This document shows positions 1 to 11,742 of a stretch of DNA of 64,000 nucleotides, in pieces. A model generated the notes under the pieces. That model made no database searches. It was not told the DNA's origin and worked only from the letters and a program-made list of their open reading frames with translations. The DNA is taken from assembly GCF_026262505.1 (NCBI RefSeq), contig NC_067205.1, forward strand, positions 2,604,001 through 2,668,000. The letters are read 5' to 3'. Origin of the DNA: Trichomonas vaginalis G3. Taxonomy: Eukaryota; Parabasalia; Trichomonadida; Trichomonadidae. The position numbers were made by a program, and so were the translations under genes. The number at the start of each line of letters is the position of its first letter. Positions within the stretch are counted from its first letter, which is position 1.

Positions 1-316
1 AATCTCAAACCTTCGTTGGTGTTCTAAATCTGAAAACAATAGAAATAAAAGCAAGTATGGCGATATAGTTTATGAGTTCGTTGATGAAATATCTGACGAA
101 GCTGTTGAAATAACAGATTATGGTAAGCATTCGTTTGAGTTCTACTACTATGTTGAGAATGAGGACGCATTCTATTATTATACAGGTCTTAACTATCGAA
201 AACTTCATATAAACTTTACAAAAACAGGTGATGCTTATGTTTGTATGATAGATACAGAAAACAAGAGAGTAATTTTATGCATAAACAAATTCAAACGCTT
301 GTACGGCTTCATGTAG
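1..316 (+). CDS. HNH nuclease, C-terminal part (cut by window edge)
   Basis: This is the last ~105 codons of a gene whose full copy lies at 12629-13333 on the other strand; the two match base for base over the compared stretch. It begins inside the HNH-type region (Asn/Arg-rich, SNLRWCSKSENN) and ends with the element-specific C-terminal domain finishing in RLYGFM. The start lies outside the window. Its position at the outer end of the left palindrome arm mirrors the complete gene at the outer end of the right arm, so the palindrome continues leftward beyond base 1. Product inference (homing-type HNH nuclease) rests on the complete copy. Confidence 0.8.
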   Translation, partial: ISNLRWCSKSENNRNKSKYGDIVYEFVDEISDEAVEITDYGKHSFEFYYYVENEDAFYYYTGLNYRKLHINFTKTGDAYVCMIDTENKRVILCINKFKRLYGFM

Positions 317-874
317 GACAAACATTATTTTTCAACACTAACGCCAACACGTAGGACAAACATTCATGACTAACATTACTGTATAACATAAATGTTTTGT
401 CATGACCTCATCGTATATGTTTTGTCAAGACTTCTTCGTATATGTTTTGTCAAGACTTCATCGTACATGTTTTGTCATGACTTCTTCGTAATGAACGTAT
501 ATGTTTTGTCAAGACTTCTTCGTAAATGTTTTGTCATGATTTAATCGTATATGTTTTGTCAAAACTTCTTCATCGTACATGTTTTGTCATGATTTCATCG
601 TAATGAACGTAAATGTTTTGTCAAGACTTCTTCGTATATGTTTTGTCATGATTTAATCGTATATGTTTTGTCATGATTTAATCGTATATGTTTTGTCATG
701 ACTTCTTCATTGTAATGAGCGTAAATGTTTTGTCATGATTTCATCGTAAATGTTTTGTCAAGACTTCTTCGTATATGTTTTGTCAAAACTTCATCGTACA
801 TGTTTTGTCATGATTTCATCGTAATGAACGTAAATGTTTTGTGAAGAATATAGCAATCGCCGGAATTCAGATGG

Positions 875-1177
875 TTGCTTTTTATACAAAATTCACGCAG
901 GAAAATTCTTGAGTTTTGGTTGAAAGAATACGGTCAAGCCAAAAGTGGCTCAACCTCAAAACAAGCATTTTATGAGTTTACTAAGGCATTTATGAATGAA
1001 TTCAAAGGTATTTGCATACATCCTGACCTCGTTCATTTTGTTGTTGAATGGTGCTCTGTAAAGTATGCATTTTATGTCAAATATATTATGGACTCCATAG
1101 ATAAGAAAGTTCATGAGAAGTTAGATGAAGAAGAACTCGAAGATACAGTAGAGAATGCAAAAACAAGCATTTTATGA
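875..1177 (+). pseudogene. Duplicated gene fragment, ~100 codons, left arm
   Basis: An open stretch of 100 codons (FIQNSRRKILEFWLKEYG start, acidic C-end LDEEELEDTVEN) has no in-frame ATG at its beginning; the first Met is internal. Three essentially identical copies (here, 11010, 11743) and two shortened ones (2822, 9499) exist. Directly after it, the last ~30 codons of the conserved core (QAFYEF to DLVHFVVE) are repeated at ~1160-1250, so the fragment itself contains a partial tandem duplication. I recognise no domain. It is best read as a piece of an element gene carried within the repeats. Confidence 0.5.
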
Positions 1178-1287
1178 GCTTACTAAGGCATTTATGAATG
1201 AATTCAAAGGTATTTGCATACATCCTGACCTCGTTCATTTTGTTGTTGAATTCAGCAAAAAGAATGTTTAGGGTAGATGGTTTTTTA

Positions 1288-1492
1288 GGTGTCACTACGT
1301 CACCATGTGTCACTCGGTCATTTAACTTCTCTTAAAATTACTGACAACATGACATTTTGACAACAACACAGGAGGAAGGCAGTTATGAATTATTTTTGAA
1401 GAACTGAAGGTGTCACCATGTCACCATGTCACCAGGTTATTTAACTTCTCTGAAAAAATGTGACAACATGACATTTTGACAACAACACAGGA
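1288..1492 (+). repeat. GTCACC-rich block, left arm outer
   Basis: Two consecutive ~100-base units are made of GTCACYATG triplet-like repeats, then ACTTCTCTGAAAAA and GACAACATGACATTTTGACAAC. The same family occurs in both palindrome arms and in Polinton copies 1 and 2. It is not coding. Confidence 0.8.
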
Positions 1493-2634
1493 AATAAATG
1501 TTTGCGTTAATGTTTTGTCATGATTTCATCGTACATGTTTTGTCATGATTCATCGTAAATGATTTGTCATGACTTCATCGTACATGTTTTGTCAAGACTT
1601 CTTCATCGTAATGAACGTACATGTTTTGTCAAGACTTCTTCGTACATGTTTTGTCAAAACTTCATCGTACATGTTTTGTCATGATTTCATCGTAATGAAC
1701 GTAAATGTTTTGTCATGATTTCTTCATCGTAATGAACGTAAATGTTTTGTCAAGACTTCTTCATCGTAATGAGTGTAAATCAGACAAAAATATATTTTAG
1801 GTGAAGAGGTGAGATCTAACCTCTTTTCTCACCTTTTTTCTCACCTCATTGAATTTTCATGACTTCTTCGTATATGTTTTGTCAAACATGAACGTAAATG
1901 TTTTGTCATGATTTCATCGTACATGTTTTGTCATGATTTCATCGTAATGAGCGTAAATGATCCAAAAATAATGTTTATGTTAGAATGTTAGATCTAACCT
2001 CTTTTCTCACCTCTTTTCTCACCTCATGAATTTTCATGATTTCTTCATCGTAATGAGCGTATATGCTTTGTCAAACATGAACGTAAATGTTTTGTCGAAA
2101 CTTCTTCGTTTATGATTTGTCATGATTTCTTCGTTTATGATTTGTCAAGACTTCTTCGTCGTAATGAGTGTAAATGATTTGTCGAAACTTCTTCATCGTA
2201 ATGAGTGTAAATGATCCAAAAATAATGTTTAGGTGAGATCTCACCTCTTTTCTCACCTCTTTTCTCACCTCTTTTCTCACCTCATGAATTTTCATGATTT
2301 CTTCATCGTAATGAGCGTATATGCTTTGTCAAACATGAGCGTAAATGTTTTGTCATGATTTCTTCATCGTAATGAGCGTACATGTTTTGTCATGATTTCT
2401 TCATCGTAATGAGCGTATATGCTTTGTCAAACATGAACGTAAATGTTTTGTCATGATTTCTTCATCGTAATGAGTGTAAATGATCCAAAAATAATGTTTA
2501 TGTTAGAATGTTAGATCTAACCTCTTTTCTCACCTCTTTTCTCACCTCATGAATTTTCATGATTTCTTCATCGTAATGAGCGTAAATGACCCAAAAATAA
2601 TGTTTATGTTAGAATGTTAGATCTAACCTCATTT

Positions 2635-2784
2635 CTACCCTCTTGAATTTTCATACGGAATCTCTTCTCTCGGTTTTCCGAGGGAAGCAATCATATGAGG
2701 AAATTCTTCTAAAAGTTCTTTTGTCTGTTGGTTTTCAAACCAATGATATGCTTGCTTTGTAGAACGAAGAGTATTATAAGGCAT
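2635..2784 (-). CDS. Small 49-codon frame MPYNTLRSTKQ, left arm copy
   Basis: A short frame starts at an ATG at 2784: MPYNTLRSTKQAYHWF, then EELLEEFPHMIAS-like sequence. Its N-terminal 34 residues match the copy at 9761-9940 in the other arm; the two C-ends differ. It sits divergently beside the shortened gene fragment at 2822 with ~40 bases between. No known domain. Possibly the N-terminus of a lost gene. Confidence 0.4.
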   Translation of the reverse strand: MPYNTLRSTKQAYHWFENQQTKELLEEFPHMIASLGKPREEIPYENSRG

Positions 2785-2821
2785 TTTGTGAAGAATATAG
2801 CAATCGCCGGAATTCAGATGG

Positions 2822-3046
2822 TTGCTTTTTATACAAAATTCACGCAGGAAAATTCTTGAGTTTTGGTTGAAAGAATACGGTCAAGCCAAAAGTGGCTCAA
2901 CCTCAAAACAAGCATTTTATGAGTTTACTAAGGCATTTATGAATGAATTCAAAGGTATTTGCATACATCCTGACCTCGTTCATTTTGTTGTTGAATTCAG
3001 CAAAAATAATGTTTACGTTATGACTTCATCGTATATGCTTTGTTGA
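2822..3046 (+). pseudogene. Shortened copy of duplicated gene fragment, left arm
   Basis: The first ~58 codons match the fragment at 875. The sequence then passes directly into 25-bp repeat DNA, so its C-end is encoded by repeats (KNNVYVMTSS). This shows the repeats invading, or recombining into, coding sequence. Confidence 0.5.
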
Positions 3047-3889
3047 ACTTAAACGTAAATATTTTGTCATGATTTCATCGTATATGTTTTGTCAAGGTTT
3101 CATCGTATATGCTTTGTCAAACATGAACGTATATGTTTTGTCATGATTTCTTCGTAAATGTTTTGTCAAGACTTCATCGTAAATGTTTTGTCATGATTTC
3201 ATCGCAAATGATTTGTCATGATTTCTTCGTTTATGTTTTGTCAAAACTTCTTCGTACATGTTTTGTCATGACTTTTTCATCGTAATGAGCGTAAATCAGA
3301 CAAAAATATATTTTAGGTGAAGAGGTGAGATCTTACCTCTTTTCTCACCTCTTTTCTCACCTCATGAATTTTCATGATTTCTTCATCGTAATGAGTGTAT
3401 ATGTTTTGTCATGATTTCATCGTATATGTTTTGTCAAAACTTCTTCGTATATGTTTTGTCATGATTTCTTCGTAAATGTTTTGTCATGATTTCTTCGTAT
3501 ATGTTTTGTCAAACATGAACGTAAATGTTTTGTCATGATTTAATCGTAATGAGTGTAAATGATTTCATATAATTGCTTACCTCGGAAAACCGAGAGAAGA
3601 GATTCCATATGAAAATCGCAAGAATTTGGCTCCTGGTTTGAAATATTATTATGTTCATAGACTTCATCGTATATGTTTTGTCAAACATGAACGTATATGT
3701 TTTGTCATGACTTCATCGTACATGTTTTGTCATGATTTCATCGTATATGCTTTGTCATGATGATTTCATCGAAACTAAACGTATATGTTTTGTCATGATT
3801 TCATCGTACATGTTTTGTCATGATTTCATCGTATATGTTTTGTCAAGATTTCATCGTAATGAGTGTAAATGAACCAAAAATAATGTTTA

Positions 3890-4155
3890 CGTTCATGTTT
3901 GACAACACAGCAGGGGAAGGCAGTTATGAATTATTTTTGAAGAACTGAAGGTGTCACTACGTCACCATGTGTCACTCGGTTAATGAACTTCTCTGAAAAA
4001 ATGAGACAACATGACATTTTGACAACACAGCAGGGGAAGGCATTTATGAATTATTTTTGAAGAACTGAAGGTGTCACCAGGTCACCAGGTCACCAGGTAA
4101 TTTAACTTCTCTGAAAAAATGAGACAACATGACATTTAGACAACAACACAGGAAA
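3890..4155 (+). repeat. GTCACC-rich block, left arm inner
   Basis: Two to three units of the family described at 1288, joined by a GAAGGCAGTTATGAATTATT linker. They match blocks at 7176 and 8381 in the opposite arm. Confidence 0.8.
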
Positions 4156-4269
4156 TAAATGTTTACGTATATGTTTTGTCAAGACCTCATCGTATATGTT
4201 TTGTCAAAACTTCTTCGTATATGTTTTGTCATGATTTCTTCATCGTAATGAACGTAAATGACCCAAAAA

Positions 4270-4588
4270 TAATGTTTAGGGTAGATGGTTAGATCTAACC
4301 TCATTTCTACCCTCATTTCTACCCTCATTGAATTTTCATGATTTCTTCATCGTAATGAACGTAAATGACCCAAAAATAATGTTTAGGGTAGATGGTTAGA
4401 TCTAACCTCATTTCTACCCTCATTTCTACCCTCATTTCTACCCTCATTGAATTTTCATGATTTCTTCATCGTAATGAGTGTAAATGACCCAAAAATAATG
4501 TTTAGGGTAGATGGTTAGATCTAACCTCATTTCTACCCTCATTTCTACCCTCATTTCTACCCTCATTTCTACCCTCATTTCTACCCTC
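4270..4588 (+). repeat. 12-bp hairpin arrays (CATTTCTACCCT type), left arm
   Basis: Three successive blocks each start with a palindromic head centred on AGATCT (AGGGTAGATGGTTAGATCTAACC) cut here into its two halves: AGGGTAGATGG and TTAGATCTAACC. Each head is followed by 2-5 tandem copies of a 12-base unit CATTTCTACCCT. The head is the reverse complement of the unit, so each block can fold on itself. Copy number differs between blocks, which suggests slippage. Related blocks with other base composition (CTTTTCTCACCT and TTTTCTAACATG units) lie at about 1990-2025, 2230-2285, 3315-3365, 4752-4802 and 5330-5380. Confidence 0.85.
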
Positions 4589-5384
4589 ATTGAATTTTCA
4601 TGATTTCATCGTACATTCTTTGTCATGATTTCATCGAAACTAAACGTACATGTTTTGTCAAACATGAACGTACATGCTTTGTCAAGACTTCATCGTACAT
4701 GTTTTGTCATGATTTCTTCATCGTAATGAGTGTAAATGATCCAAAAATAATGTTTATGTTAGAATGTTAGATCTAACACCTTTTCTAACATGTTTTCTCA
4801 CCTCATGAATTTTCATGATTTCATCGTAAATGATTTGTCAAGACTTCTTCATCGTAATGAGCGTAAATGACCCAAAAATAATGTTTAGGGTAGATGGTTA
4901 GATCTACCCTCATTTCTACCCTCATTTCTACCCTCATTGAATTTTCATGATTTCATCGTACATGTTTTGTCAAGACCTCATCGTATATGTTTTGTCATGA
5001 TTTCTTCGTAAATGTTTTGTCATGACTTCTTCATCGTATATGTTTTGTCAAGACTTCTTCATCGTAATGAGCGTAAATGACCCAAAAATAATGTTTAGGG
5101 TAGATGGTTAGATCTACCCTCATTTCTACCCTCATTTCTACCCTCATTGAATTTTCATGATTTCATCGTACATTCTTTGTCATGATTTCATCGAAACTAA
5201 ACGTACATGTTTTGTCAAACATGAACGTACATGTTTTCTCACCTCATGAATTTTCATGATTTCTTCATCGTATATGTTTTGTCAAGACTTCTTCATCGTA
5301 ATGAGTGTAAATGATCCAAAAATAATGTTTATGTTAGAATGTTAGATCTAACACCTTTTCTAACATGTTTTCTAACATGGAGGA

Positions 5385-5669
5385 TTTCATTAGATATACA
5401 CATTCTTCCTTCATTTCATTCTATACACAATTTACATCATAGACGATTTAATAGATATAATACTTTACTGTTTCATTAGATATACACATTCTTCCTTCAT
5501 TTCATTCTATACACAATTTACATCATAGACGATTTAATAGATATAATACTTTACTGTTTCATTAGATATACACATTCTTCCTTCATTTCATTCTATACAC
5601 AATTTACATCATAGACGATTTAATAGATATAATACTTTACTGTTTCATTAGATATACACATTCTTCCCT
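5385..5669 (+). repeat. 86-bp tandem array at the palindrome apex
   Basis: Units start at 5385, 5471, 5557 and 5643, giving an exact 86-base period and about 3.3 copies. Each begins TTTCATTAGATATACACATT. The first 20 bases of the unit also occur in inverted form at 5724-5743, where the right arm starts. So one arm kept the full array and the other only its first 20 bases. The array occurs nowhere else in the window. The remainder of the loop (5670-5723) is a short AT-rich stretch with no recognisable gene. Confidence 0.9.
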
Positions 5670-5880
5670 AAACATTATTTTAGTTAAAGTCCATCAAATA
5701 TTTTAGGATACTTTCAGCAAATAATGTGTATATCTAATGAAATCCTCCATGTTAGAAAACATGTTAGAAAAGGTGTTAGATCTAACATTCTAACATAAAC
5801 ATTATTTTTGGATCATTTACACTCATTACGATGAAGAAATCATGACAAAACATTTACGAAGAGATTCCGTATTAAAATTC

Positions 5881-8275
5881 AATGAGGGTAGAAATGAGGG
5901 TAGAAATGAGGGTAGAAATGAGGGTAGATCTAACCATCTACCCTAAACATTATTTTTGGGTCATTTACGCTCATTACGATGAAGAAGTCTTGACAAAACA
6001 TATACGATGAAGAAATCATGACAAAACATTTACGAAGAAATCATGACAAAACATTTACGAAGAAGTTTTGACACGAAGTGAAGATTTGCACTTCGTCAAA
6101 AAAGTGAAGGTTCGACAAAAAATAAACGTTCATGTTTGACAAAACATTTACGTTCAAGTTTGACAAAACATATACGAAGAAATCATGACAAAACATATAC
6201 GATGAGGTCTTGACAAAACATATACGTTTAGTTTCGATGAAATCATGACAAAGAATGTACGATGAAATCATGAAAATTCATGAGGGTAGAAAACATGTTA
6301 GAAAAGGTGTTAGATCTAACATTCTAACATAAACATTATTTTTGGATCATTTACACTCATTACGATGAAGAAGTCTTGACAAAACATATACGATGAAGAA
6401 ATCATGAAAATTCATGAGGTGAGAAAACATGTACGTTCATGTTTGACAAAACATGTACGTTTAGTTTCGATGAAATCATGACAAAGAATGTACGATGAAA
6501 TCATGAAAATTCAATGAGGGTAGAAATGAGGGTAGAAATGAGGGTAGATCTAACCATCTACCCTAAACATTATTTTTGGGTCATTTACGCTCATTACGAT
6601 GAAGAAGTCTTGACAAAACATATACGATGAAGAAGTCATGACAAAACATTTACGAAGAAATCATGACAAAACATATACGATGAGGTCTTGACAAAACATG
6701 TACGATGAAATCATGAAAATTCAATGAGGGTAGAAATGAGGGTAGAAATGAGGGTAGAAATGAGGGTAGAAATGAGGGTAGAAATGAGGGTAGAAATGTG
6801 GGTAGAAATGAGGTTAGATCTAACCATCTACCCTAAACATTATTTTTGGGTCATTTACACTCATTACGATGAAGAAATCATGAAAATTCAATGAGGGTAG
6901 AAATGAGGGTAGAAATGAGGGTAGAAATGAGGTTAGATCTAACCATCTACCCTAAACATTATTTTTGGGTCATTTACGTTCATTACGATGAAGAAATCAT
7001 GAAAATTCAATGAGGGTAGAAATGAGGGTAGAAATGAGGTTAGATCTAACCATCTACCCTAAACATTATTTTTGGGTCATTTACGTTCATTACGATGAAG
7101 AAATCATGACAAAACATATACGAAGAAGTTTTGACAAAACATATACGATGAGGTCTTGACAAAACATATACGTAAACATTTATTTCCTGTGTTGTTGTCT
7201 AAATGTCATGTTGTCTCATTTTTTCAGAGAAGTTAAATTACCTGGTGACCTGGTGACCTGGTGACACCTTCAGTTCTTCAAAAATAATTCATAAATGCCT
7301 TCCCCTGCTGTGTTGTCAAAATGTCATGTTGTCTCATTTTTTCAGAGAAGTTCATTAACCGAGTGACACATGGTGACGTAGTGACACCTTCAGTTCTTCA
7401 AAAATAATTCATAACTGCCTTCCCCTGCTGTGTTGTCAAACATGAACGTAAACATTATTTTTGGTTCATTTACACTCATTACGATGAAATCTTGACAAAA
7501 CATATACGATGAAGAAGTCATGACAAAACATTTACGAAGAAATCATGACAAAACATATACGATGAGGTCTTGACAAAACATGTACGATGAAATCATGAAA
7601 ATTCAATGAGGGTAGAAATGAGGGTAGAAATGAGGGTAGATCTAACCATCTACCCTAAACATTATTTTTGGGTCATTTACGCTCATTACGATGAAGAAGT
7701 CTTGACAAATCATTTACGATGAAATCATGAAAATTCATGAGGTGAGAAAACATGTTAGAAAAGGTGTTAGATCTAACATTCTAACATAAACATTATTTTT
7801 GGATCATTTACACTCATTACGATGAAGAAATCATGACAAAACATGTACGATGAAGTCTTGACAAAGCATGTACGTTCATGTTTGACAAAACATGTACGTT
7901 TAGTTTCGATGAAATCATGACAAAGAATGTACGATGAAATCATGAAAATTCAATGAGGGTAGAAATGAGGGTAGAAATGAGGGTAGAAATGAGGGTAGAA
8001 ATGAGGGTAGAAATGAGGTTAGATCTAACCATCTACCCTAAACATTATTTTTGGGTCATTTACACTCATTACGATGAAGAAATCATGAAAATTCAATGAG
8101 GGTAGAAATGAGGGTAGAAATGAGGGTAGAAATGAGGTTAGATCTAACCATCTACCCTAAACATTATTTTTGGGTCATTTACGTTCATTACGATGAAGAA
8201 ATCATGAAAATTCAATGAGGGTAGAAATGAGGGTAGAAATGAGGTTAGATCTAACCATCTACCCTAAACATTATT
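5881..8275 (-). repeat. 12-bp hairpin arrays, right arm
   Basis: At least nine blocks of the GAGGGTAGAAAT unit (2-7 copies each) are each closed by the AGATCT-centred head. Examples lie near 5881-5945, 6505-6555, 6720-6835, 6890-6955, 7005-7055, 7608-7660, 7950-8045, 8093-8160 and 8215-8270. Two blocks near 6290 and 7745 use the GTTAGAA version, and blocks near 9180, 10000, 10165 and 10345 use the GGTGAGAAAAGA version. Confidence 0.8.
7176..7440 (-). repeat. GTCACC-rich block, right arm copy 1
   Basis: Reverse complement of the block at 3890-4155. It is part of a ~1.2-kb segment present twice in this arm. Confidence 0.8.
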
Positions 8276-8380
8276 TTTGGGTCATTTACGTTCATTACGA
8301 TGAAGAAATCATGACAAAACATATACGAAGAAGTTTTGACAAAACATATACGATGAGGTCTTGACAAAACATATACGTAA

Positions 8381-8645
8381 ACATTTATTTCCTGTGTTGT
8401 TGTCTAAATGTCATGTTGTCTCATTTTTTTCAGAGAAGTTAAATTACCTGGTGACCTGGTGACCTGGTGACACCTTCAGTTCTTCAAAAATAATTCATAA
8501 ATGCCTTCCCCTGCTGTGTTGTCAAAATGTCATGTTGTCTCATTTTTTCAGAGAAGTTCATTAACCGAGTGACACATGGTGACGTAGTGACACCTTCAGT
8601 TCTTCAAAAATAATTCATAACTGCCTTCCCCTGCTGTGTTGTCAA
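8381..8645 (-). repeat. GTCACC-rich block, right arm copy 2
   Basis: Second copy of the block at 7176, offset by about 1205 bases with almost no differences. The duplication is therefore young. Confidence 0.8.
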
Positions 8646-9498
8646 ACATGAACGTAAACATTATTTTTGGTTCATTTACACTCATTACGATGAAATCTTG
8701 ACAAAACATATACGATGAAATCATGACAAAACATGTACGATGAAATCATGACAAAACATATACGTTTAGTTTCGATGAAATCATCATGACAAAGCATATA
8801 CGATGAAATCATGACAAAACATGTACGATGAAGTCATGACAAAACATATACGTTCATGTTTGACAAAACATATACGATGAAGTCTATGAACATAATAATA
8901 TTTCAAACCAGGAGCCAAATTCTTGCGATTTTCATATGGAATCTCTTCTCTCGGTTTTCCGAGGTAAGCAATTATATGAAATCATTTACACTCATTACGA
9001 TTAAATCATGACAAAACATTTACGTTCATGTTTGACAAAACATATACGAAGAAATCATGACAAAACATTTACGAAGAAATCATGACAAAACATATACGAA
9101 GAAGTTTTGACAAAACATATACGATGAAATCATGACAAAACATATACACTCATTACGATGAAGAAATCATGAAAATTCATGAGGTGAGAAAAGAGGTGAG
9201 AAAAGAGGTAAGATCTCACCTCTTCACCTAAAATATATTTTTGTCTGATTTACGCTCATTACGATGAAAAAGTCATGACAAAACATGTACGAAGAAGTTT
9301 TGACAAAACATAAACGAAGAAATCATGACAAATCATTTGCGATGAAATCATGACAAAACATTTACGATGAAGTCTTGACAAAACATTTACGAAAGAAATC
9401 ATGACAAAACATATACGTTCATGTTTGACAAAGCATATACGATGAAACCTTGACAAAACATATACGATGAAATCATGACAAAACATTTACGTTTAAGT

Positions 9499-9723
9499 TC
9501 AACAAAGCATATACGATGAAGTCATAACGTAAACATTATTTTTGCTGAATTCAACAACAAAATGAACGAGGTCAGGATGTATGCAAATACCTTTGAATTC
9601 ATTCATAAATGCCTTAGTAAACTCATAAAATGCTTGTTTTGAGGTTGAGCCACTTTTGGCTTGACCGTATTCTTTCAACCAAAACTCAAGAATTTTCCTG
9701 CGTGAATTTTGTATAAAAAGCAA
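9499..9723 (-). pseudogene. Shortened copy of duplicated gene fragment, right arm
   Basis: Mirror of 2822-3046 with the same repeat-encoded C-end. The fusion therefore predates the palindrome or has been homogenised by conversion. Confidence 0.5.
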
Positions 9724-9760
9724 CCATCTGAATTCCGGCGATTGCTATATTCTTCACAAA

Positions 9761-9940
9761 ATGCCTTATAATACTCTTCGTTCTACAAAGCAAGCATATC
9801 ATTGGTTTGAAAACCAACAGACAAAAGAACTTTTAGAAGAATTTCCTCATATGATTGCTTCCTCGGAAAACCGAGAGAAGAGATTCCGTATGAAAATTCA
9901 AGAGGGTAGAAATGAGGTTAGATCTAACATTCTAACATAA
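9761..9940 (+). CDS. Small 59-codon frame MPYNTLRSTKQ, right arm copy
   Basis: ATG at 9761, stop at 9938-9940. Visible parts are MPYNTLRSTKQAYHWFENQQ, a charged middle, and a C-end FRMKIQEGRNEVRSN. The EGRNEVR stretch is encoded by the same 12-base unit that forms the hairpin arrays throughout the arms, and RMKIQ precedes the arrays elsewhere too (MKIHEVRKEVRKEVR near 2295). The arrays therefore look like amplified copies of this frame's 3' end. No domain recognised; whether it is expressed is unknown. Confidence 0.4.
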   Translation: MPYNTLRSTKQAYHWFENQQTKELLEEFPHMIASSENREKRFRMKIQEGRNEVRSNILT

Positions 9941-10689
9941 ACATTATTTTTGGTCATTTACGCTCATTACGATGAAGAAATCATGAAAATTCATGAGGTG
10001 AGAAAAGAGGTGAGAAAAGAGGTTAGATCTAACATTCTAACATAAACATTATTTTTGGATCATTTACACTCATTACGATGAAGAAATCATGACAAAACAT
10101 TTACGTTCATGTTTGACAAAGCATATACGCTCATTACGATGAAGAAATCATGAAAATTCATGAGGTGAGAAAAGAGGTGAGAAAAGAGGTTAGATCTAAC
10201 ATTCTAACATAAACATTATTTTTGGATCATTTACGCTCATTACGATGAAATCATGACAAAACATGTACGATGAAATCATGACAAAACATTTACGTTCATG
10301 TTTGACAAAACATATACGAAGAAGTCATGAAAATTCAATGAGGTGAGAAAAGAGGTGAGAAAAGAGGTTAGATCTCACCTCTTCACCTAAAATATATTTT
10401 TGTCTGATTTACACTCATTACGATGAAGAAGTCTTGACAAAACATTTACGTTCATTACGATGAAGAAATCATGACAAAACATTTACGTTCATTACGATGA
10501 AATCATGACAAAACATGTACGATGAAGTTTTGACAAAACATGTACGAAGAAGTCTTGACAAAACATGTACGTTCATTACGATGAAGAAGTCTTGACAAAA
10601 CATGTACGATGAAGTCATGACAAATCATTTACGATGAAATCATGACAAAACATGTACGATGAAATCATGACAAAACATTAACGCAAACA

Positions 10690-10905
10690 TTTATTTCCTG
10701 TGTTGTTGTCAAAATGTCATGTTGTCACATTTTTTCAGAGAAGTTAAATAACCTGGTGACATGGTGACATGGTGACACCTTCAGTTCTTCAAAAATAATT
10801 CATAACTGCCTTCCTCCTGTGTTGTTGTCAAAATGTCATGTTGTCAGTAATTTTAAGAGAAGTTAAATGACCGAGTGACACATGGTGACGTAGTGACACC
10901 TAAAA
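10690..10905 (-). repeat. GTCACC-rich block, right arm outer
   Basis: Mirror of the block at 1288-1492, leading directly into the duplicated gene fragment at 10930-11312. Confidence 0.8.
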
Positions 10906-11009
10906 ACCATCTACCCTAAACATTCTTTTTGCTGAATTCAACAACAAAATGAACGAGGTCAGGATGTATGCAAATACCTTTGAATTCATTCATAAATGCC
11001 TTAGTAAGT

Positions 11010-11312
11010 TCATAAAATGCTTGTTTTTGCATTCTCTACTGTATCTTCGAGTTCTTCTTCATCTAACTTCTCATGAACTTTCTTATCTATGGAGTCCATA
11101 ATATATTTGACATAAAATGCATACTTTACAGAGCACCATTCAACAACAAAATGAACGAGGTCAGGATGTATGCAAATACCTTTGAATTCATTCATAAATG
11201 CCTTAGTAAACTCATAAAATGCTTGTTTTGAGGTTGAGCCACTTTTGGCTTGACCGTATTCTTTCAACCAAAACTCAAGAATTTTCCTGCGTGAATTTTG
11301 TATAAAAAGCAA
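11010..11312 (-). pseudogene. Duplicated gene fragment, right arm copy 1
   Basis: Encodes the same 100 residues as 875-1177. With the copy at 11743 it forms a ~733-bp segmental duplication unique to this arm. Exact protein identity among three copies points to very recent duplication or conversion rather than selection, since no start codon is present. Confidence 0.5.
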
Positions 11313-11424
11313 CCGTCTGAATTCCGGCGGTTGTTATATTCTTCACAAAACATTTACGTTCATTACGATGAAATCATGACAAAACATGTACGATGAAATC
11401 ATGACAAAACATATACGTAAACAT

Positions 11425-11637
11425 TTATTTCCTGTGTTGTTGTCTAAATGTCATGTTGTCTCATTTTTTCAGAGAAGTTAAATTACCTGGTGACCTGGTG
11501 ACCTGGTGACACCTTCAGTTCTTCAAAAATAATTCATAAATGCCTTCCCCTGCTGTGTTGTCAAAATGTCATGTTGTCTCATTTTTTCAGAGAAGTTCAT
11601 TAACCGAGTGACACATGGTGACGTAGTGACACCTAAA
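11425..11637 (-). repeat. GTCACC-rich block, right arm extra copy
   Basis: This additional block lies between the two copies of the gene fragment (11010 and 11743). Its sequence is closer to the inner block at 7176 than to its outer neighbour at 10690, so blocks have been shuffled between positions. Confidence 0.75.
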
Positions 11638-11742
11638 AACCATCTACCCTAAACATTCTTTTTGCTGAATTCAACAACAAAATGAACGAGGTCAGGATGT
11701 ATGCAAATACCTTTGAATTCATTCATAAATGCCTTAGTAAGC

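Larger units (their letters stand above)
355..5365 (+). repeat. Dispersed 25-bp repeats, left arm
   Basis: Dozens of copies of a 25-base unit have the core ATGTTTTGTCA followed by WGAYTTC and a joining CGTA. They run head to tail, interrupted by a ~10-base CGTAATGAACGTA-type spacer, by 12-bp hairpin arrays and by GTCACC blocks. Variation is concentrated at two or three positions (TGTCAAGACTTC against TGTCATGATTTC). Short open frames across these units are rich in CFVM/HDF runs and follow the repeat period, so I do not call them genes. Confidence 0.85.
1..5404 (+). repeat. Left arm of giant imperfect palindrome
   Basis: Base 1 pairs with base 12944, and the arms close at 5404/5724. The outer ~870 bases are almost identical to the reverse complement of 12070-12944. 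Inside, order and content correspond but block numbers differ, because the other arm carries extra duplications. The arm holds dispersed 25-bp repeats, 12-bp hairpin arrays, two GTCACC-rich blocks (near 1290-1490 and 3890-4155), a gene fragment at 875-1177 and a shortened copy at 2822. I see no intact large gene between 317 and 5404. Confidence 0.9.

Noticed and set aside
5670-5723. Independent insertion in the palindrome loop
   Set aside because: Too short and without end repeats; it resembles 53905-53920 only over ~14 bases, which chance can explain.
6041-6271. Coding frame rich in CHDF/YVLSN runs
   Set aside because: It is a translation of the 25-bp repeats with repeat periodicity; the same holds for 9259-9486.
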